Below, piece by piece: positions 61,144 to 64,000 of a stretch of DNA of 64,000 bases (position 1 is its first letter; each line of letters begins with the position of its first letter). Source of the stretch: CAVYXK01 sp963708245 (lineage in GTDB: Bacteria; Pseudomonadota; Alphaproteobacteria; Acetobacterales; Acetobacteraceae). Under the pieces are notes generated by a model. That model searched no databases and was not told the origin of the DNA. It was given only the letters and a program-made list of their open reading frames with translations. The position numbers were made by a program, and so were the translations under genes. The DNA is taken from contig OY970201.1 in assembly GCA_963708245.1 (NCBI GenBank), positions 6,014,001 through 6,078,000 on the forward strand, read 5' to 3'.

Positions 61144-61230
61144 GGTGGCAGCGGCGGAACAAGGGGTGGACAGATCGTCGGAACTGCCGTCGGAACGTCG
61201 GAACCTGGTTCTCTAACCCCTTGATTTGAA

Positions 61231-61272
61231 TGGGCGCACAAGGACTCGAACCTTGGACCCGCTGATTAAGAG
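61231..61272 (-). other. tRNA-Lys(CTT) 3' half: attachment-site remnant 2
   Basis: The same 42 bases as 59258-59299 (tgggcgcacaaggactcgaa ... gattaagag on the plus strand), but without the encoded CCA. The following bases do not complete the tRNA. The integrase gene begins less than 200 bases to the right, the usual arrangement for an integrative element's integrase-proximal end. Confidence 0.85.
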
Positions 61273-61458
61273 TTGTCGGGTTCCATGTTCCGCTGGCCTC
61301 CGCTCGCCCCCACTGGTTCCCGTTAACCCCCAGCAACGCTAGGAGAAGCACGACTTTTGCCTCTCGCTCGCCTACGCCATTTTCCGCTTGCCTCCGCACG
61401 CTGTGTCCTGTCAATGTCCTGTCCAACGGAACCGAAGTCAGAACGAACAGGACACCAG

Positions 61459-62802
61459 ATGCGCGTCGTCAGCGAAGGCCCGGCGAAGATCACCAAGGCG
61501 ACCATCGAAGCTGCTTGGCGGAGGCGGAAGAAGGATCATCGGCTGATCGTCCGCGACAAGGAGTGCCGCGGGCTGGCACTGGTGGTGAGCGCCACCGCGA
61601 TGCGGTGGGAATACGCCTATCGCCCCCGCGGGACCGATCCCCTGACGAGACGGCGCTGGCCCAACAGGACGGTCACGCTGGGCAACCCCGAGACGCATTC
61701 GCCCGAGGATGCGCGGATCGCCGCGAACCGGATCAAGGGCGAAGCGAAGGCCGGCGCTGACCCGGCGGCAGAGAAGAAAGCCCGTGCCGCAGCCGAACAA
61801 CGCCAGCGTGCCGCAACGCTGGGGCGGCTGGCCGATGACTACGCCCGTGCCCTGCCGAAGCGACCGAAGCTGCGCGGAGCCGGGCTGCCAACGCCCGATT
61901 ATGTGGCGGATGAGATCACCCAAGTCCGGCTGGCCCTGGCCGATATGGAAGCCGAAAACATGCCCGTCGCCAGCCTGGGTGCCCAACACATCCGGCAACT
62001 GATCGCGCGAGCGGAAGGCGCTGCGAGCCCCCGCGCCCGGTTCGGTGCGTTGTCGCGGTTCATGGACTGGTGCCAAGAGGCCGGGCACATATCAGCCAAT
62101 CCGTGCGCTCTGATCGCTCGCAGCCGCCGCCCAAAAGCTCCGCAAGCGCGGGCGCACTATCTGACACCCAGCGAGCTTGCCCGGCTCTGGCACGCCTCTG
62201 AGCGGCTCCACGAGCCTGTTTGGCGCGACCTTGCCCGGTTTCTGATCGCGGTGCCGTGCCGGCGTGGCGAAGCCGCGACGCTGGACTGGTCACACTTGGA
62301 TCTGACCGCGGCCGAATGGCGCCAACCGGGGCGGCTAACCAAGAACCGCGACCCTCATCGGTTGCATCTGCATCCATTGGCGCTGGACGTGCTGCGCGAG
62401 CGCCAGAAAGCAACCGACGGTAAGGGGCTGGTGTTCCCCGCCCCCGAGTTGGGGCGCGTTGTGGACACGTTCACTGACCTAAAAGCCGCGCTGGTCGAAG
62501 CGGCGCAGCCACAGAGCGGTCAGGAAGGCGCTGCTTTGGAGGGGTGGACCTGGCACGACTTCCGCCGCTCATTCGCCACGGCGTTGGGCGAGGCGGGCAT
62601 TCCCGAGGCGGTTGCCGATGCCGTGTTGAACCACCGCCAGAGTGCGACACGCGGCGGTGTGCTGGGCGTCTATCAGAGAGCGAGCCGCTGGCCGGAGCAG
62701 GTCAAGGCAATGCAGCTCTGGGGGCGATTGCTGTTCTCCGCCATCGAATGGCGTGCGGCCGGGGCAGAGGTCGTGCCGTTGCAGGCCCGCGCCGGCCGCT
62801 AG
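61459..62802 (+). CDS. int: Tyrosine-type site-specific integrase (P4-like)
   Basis: Integrases of this group insert islands into tRNA 3' ends. The 447-residue protein has an N-terminal arm-binding DUF4102-like domain (MRVVSEGPAKITKATIEAAW, LIVRDKECRGLALVVSATAM), a core-binding domain (about 130-215), and a catalytic domain with Arg in PCRRGEAATLDWSHLDL, Lys in RLTKNRDPHRLHLHPLAL, HDFRRSFATALGEAGIPE (His-x-x-Arg), the NHRQSATRGGVLGVYQR block and Tyr in VYQRAS. All catalytic positions are present. The start at MRVVSEGP is preferred to 61357 because the residues before it are unlike the family. Confidence 0.93.
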   Translation: MRVVSEGPAKITKATIEAAWRRRKKDHRLIVRDKECRGLALVVSATAMRWEYAYRPRGTDPLTRRRWPNRTVTLGNPETHSPEDARIAANRIKGEAKAGADPAAEKKARAAAEQRQRAATLGRLADDYARALPKRPKLRGAGLPTPDYVADEITQVRLALADMEAENMPVASLGAQHIRQLIARAEGAASPRARFGALSRFMDWCQEAGHISANPCALIARSRRPKAPQARAHYLTPSELARLWHASERLHEPVWRDLARFLIAVPCRRGEAATLDWSHLDLTAAEWRQPGRLTKNRDPHRLHLHPLALDVLRERQKATDGKGLVFPAPELGRVVDTFTDLKAALVEAAQPQSGQEGAALEGWTWHDFRRSFATALGEAGIPEAVADAVLNHRQSATRGGVLGVYQRASRWPEQVKAMQLWGRLLFSAIEWRAAGAEVVPLQARAGR

Positions 62803-62998
62803 CGAATTGGGGAGCGGTCTCTAGCGAACTGGTCTCGTCCGGGGCAGGCAGCCCGCCCCTGCTCCCCCCTCCCGAACGCGCCGCGCTGCGGTATGATCCG
62901 AGTCGGCGCGGCACGGCTGATCACCGATGCCCGGTCCCCCCGCACCGGGCTGCCGCGCCGCACCTTGCTCGGCGGAGACGCGCTGCGGAGGCGCACGA

Positions 62999-63922
62999 AT
63001 GCATTACGTCTCAAAAGGCGAACACGAGCGCGCGCCATGGATGACGCTCCCCGATGCGATCAAGCACGTGCGGCGCCATGAAGGATGCAGCCATAACAGC
63101 GCGCGCAAGCAGCTTTCCGACGCCCTGGCCGACCGTGAAATCCGCGTCAAATGGGCGGATGAAGACGTAGAGAGAACGCGCGCGTTGGCGTACAGCTTGT
63201 TGACCGTGCCGCCCATGCCGCTGTCCGATGAAAACTCAGGGGAAGCAAAGGAACCGGAAGTCCCGGCCGAAGCGAAAGCCAACGCAATAGATCAAGCTAG
63301 GCTTGGCGAGTTTCAGGCCAAGTGGGAACCGCAGAGAGCCGAGTTGGAAACTCGCGGTTACCTGGACCGGACGATCGAGGCCATTGCCGAGATCGCCTAT
63401 CGAAAAACGGAGATCGCTTACAAGAAAGGGATCACGTCCGCCCTCGCCGTCGCCATCTATCAGATCGAGCACCCGCCCCCGCCCGTACTCGGGGCCGACG
63501 TATTTGGTCCGCCCGCCATTGACCGGGCGCCTATACTGAAAGTGCCCGCGTTCTGGCGCGAGATGCTCGCCCGCGGTGGCAAGGTTTTCGACCCAACTCG
63601 CGATCGCTGGCGCGTGCCGCTTCTAGATCGAGAGCACGTGCTTAAACTGTGGCCGAAGGAAAAAACCGCAAAACCACCTTCAGTGCAGCGGGCAGCGGAG
63701 CCAAGCACTAATGCGCCAGCGGGGAAAAGAAAACGCGGGCCGAAGGCTGACAAGCGAGACCAAATCGTCTCCCGCATGTGGGCGGATTACGCTTCCAATC
63801 CTACCGCGCTGGATGAGGAGAAAGAAGAGACGTTAAGAACGAAGTACCAAGCATCTCGCGACACTGTCCGCAAGGCCCGCAACATAGCGCTTCAGCGTCG
63901 CTCCGAGAGCCCGGACAAATAG
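62999..63922 (+). CDS. Island cargo protein of unknown function (307 aa)
   Basis: A soluble protein starting MHYVSKGEHERAPWMTLPDA, with a possible DNA-binding N-terminus (AIKHVRRHEGCSHNSARKQL, SDALADREIRVKW). It has a helical middle (TIEAIAEIAYRKTEIAYKKG), and a basic C-terminus (RKRGPKADKRDQIVSRMWAD, SRDTVRKARNIALQRR) whose end resembles the helix-turn-helix tail of small island regulators. The ATG at 62999 follows ctgcggaggcgcacga, a good site. The gene is downstream of the integrase and is AT-richer than its surroundings in its 3' half. I do not recognise the family. From 63923 to the window end I see nothing. Confidence 0.72.
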   Translation: MHYVSKGEHERAPWMTLPDAIKHVRRHEGCSHNSARKQLSDALADREIRVKWADEDVERTRALAYSLLTVPPMPLSDENSGEAKEPEVPAEAKANAIDQARLGEFQAKWEPQRAELETRGYLDRTIEAIAEIAYRKTEIAYKKGITSALAVAIYQIEHPPPPVLGADVFGPPAIDRAPILKVPAFWREMLARGGKVFDPTRDRWRVPLLDREHVLKLWPKEKTAKPPSVQRAAEPSTNAPAGKRKRGPKADKRDQIVSRMWADYASNPTALDEEKEETLRTKYQASRDTVRKARNIALQRRSESPDK

Positions 63923-64000
63923 TCGGCAAATAGCCGACAAACTCCGACCATCGACAATTCGCGACAGGGGGACTTCGTCCCTAATTCCGCAGGCATTCGC

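Overview
The window is high-GC DNA from a proteobacterium, most likely an alphaproteobacterium. Several of its families (DUF1254/DUF1214, DUF3300-DUF2950, DUF2382/YsnF, GlsB/YeaQ, slipin, PPK2, plasma-membrane-type H+-ATPase) are common in soil or acid-tolerant members such as Acetobacteraceae. That placement is inference from gene content; no rRNA or other phylogenetic marker is present. The whole window reads as an accessory, repeatedly rearranged region: three intact insertion sequences, at least four transposase or recombinase relics, several gene fragments, two segmental duplications and a tRNA-linked integration hot spot.

1-18.5 kb: a 5'-truncated P-type H+-ATPase with a long Lys/Pro/Glu/Ala tail, PPK2, an IS256-type element with an 8-bp target duplication, a decayed copy of a slipin module, two tiny membrane peptides, a BrkB/YihY protein, IS6 and resolvase relics, a small exported protein, a 6-phosphogluconate dehydrogenase relic, a second complete H+-ATPase, a HAD-hydrolase relic, an intact phosphoketolase, a class I aldolase relic, an intact slipin, a double PRC-barrel protein, and IS110 and RND-pump fragments. 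Proton pumping, polyphosphate and phosphoketolase suggest a former energy/acid-stress island now partly in ruins.

18.6-27.3 kb: a tightly overlapping assimilatory sulfate-reduction and siroheme operon (cysG N-terminal domain, cobA, cysJ, cysH, cysI). Its last gene, sulfite reductase hemoprotein, carries a frameshift, and an IS5-family element sits exactly at its stop codon. Beyond the IS lie a truncated enolase-superfamily gene and an intact divergent betaine-homocysteine methyltransferase-like gene.

27.9-46.5 kb, almost entirely minus strand: an HtrA-type protease, polysaccharide deacetylase, TPR protein, peptidoglycan-binding protein, DUF2950 and DUF3300 proteins, an IS1380 element that splits a small gene, then a run of envelope/stress genes (GlsB, DUF883, a glutamate-receptor-like channel, DUF1254, a DUF2795-like membrane protein, an OmpA-family protein, two DUF2382 proteins).

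46.9-58.4 kb: a signalling cluster. A sensor histidine kinase, a cyclase-fold sensor lacking its metal-binding aspartates and an MscS channel with a cyclic-nucleotide-binding domain lie in line on the minus strand. A Crp/Fnr regulator and a NarL-type response regulator lie on the plus strand. A 0.7-kb segment is duplicated on both sides of two DUF1254 genes; one response-regulator copy is ruined.

58.5-64 kb: two identical 42-bp copies of the 3' half of tRNA-Lys(CTT) bracket a 2-kb remnant segment. The second copy is followed by a tyrosine integrase and an unknown cargo gene. This looks like tandem integrative elements whose intact tRNA-Lys should lie to the right of the window.
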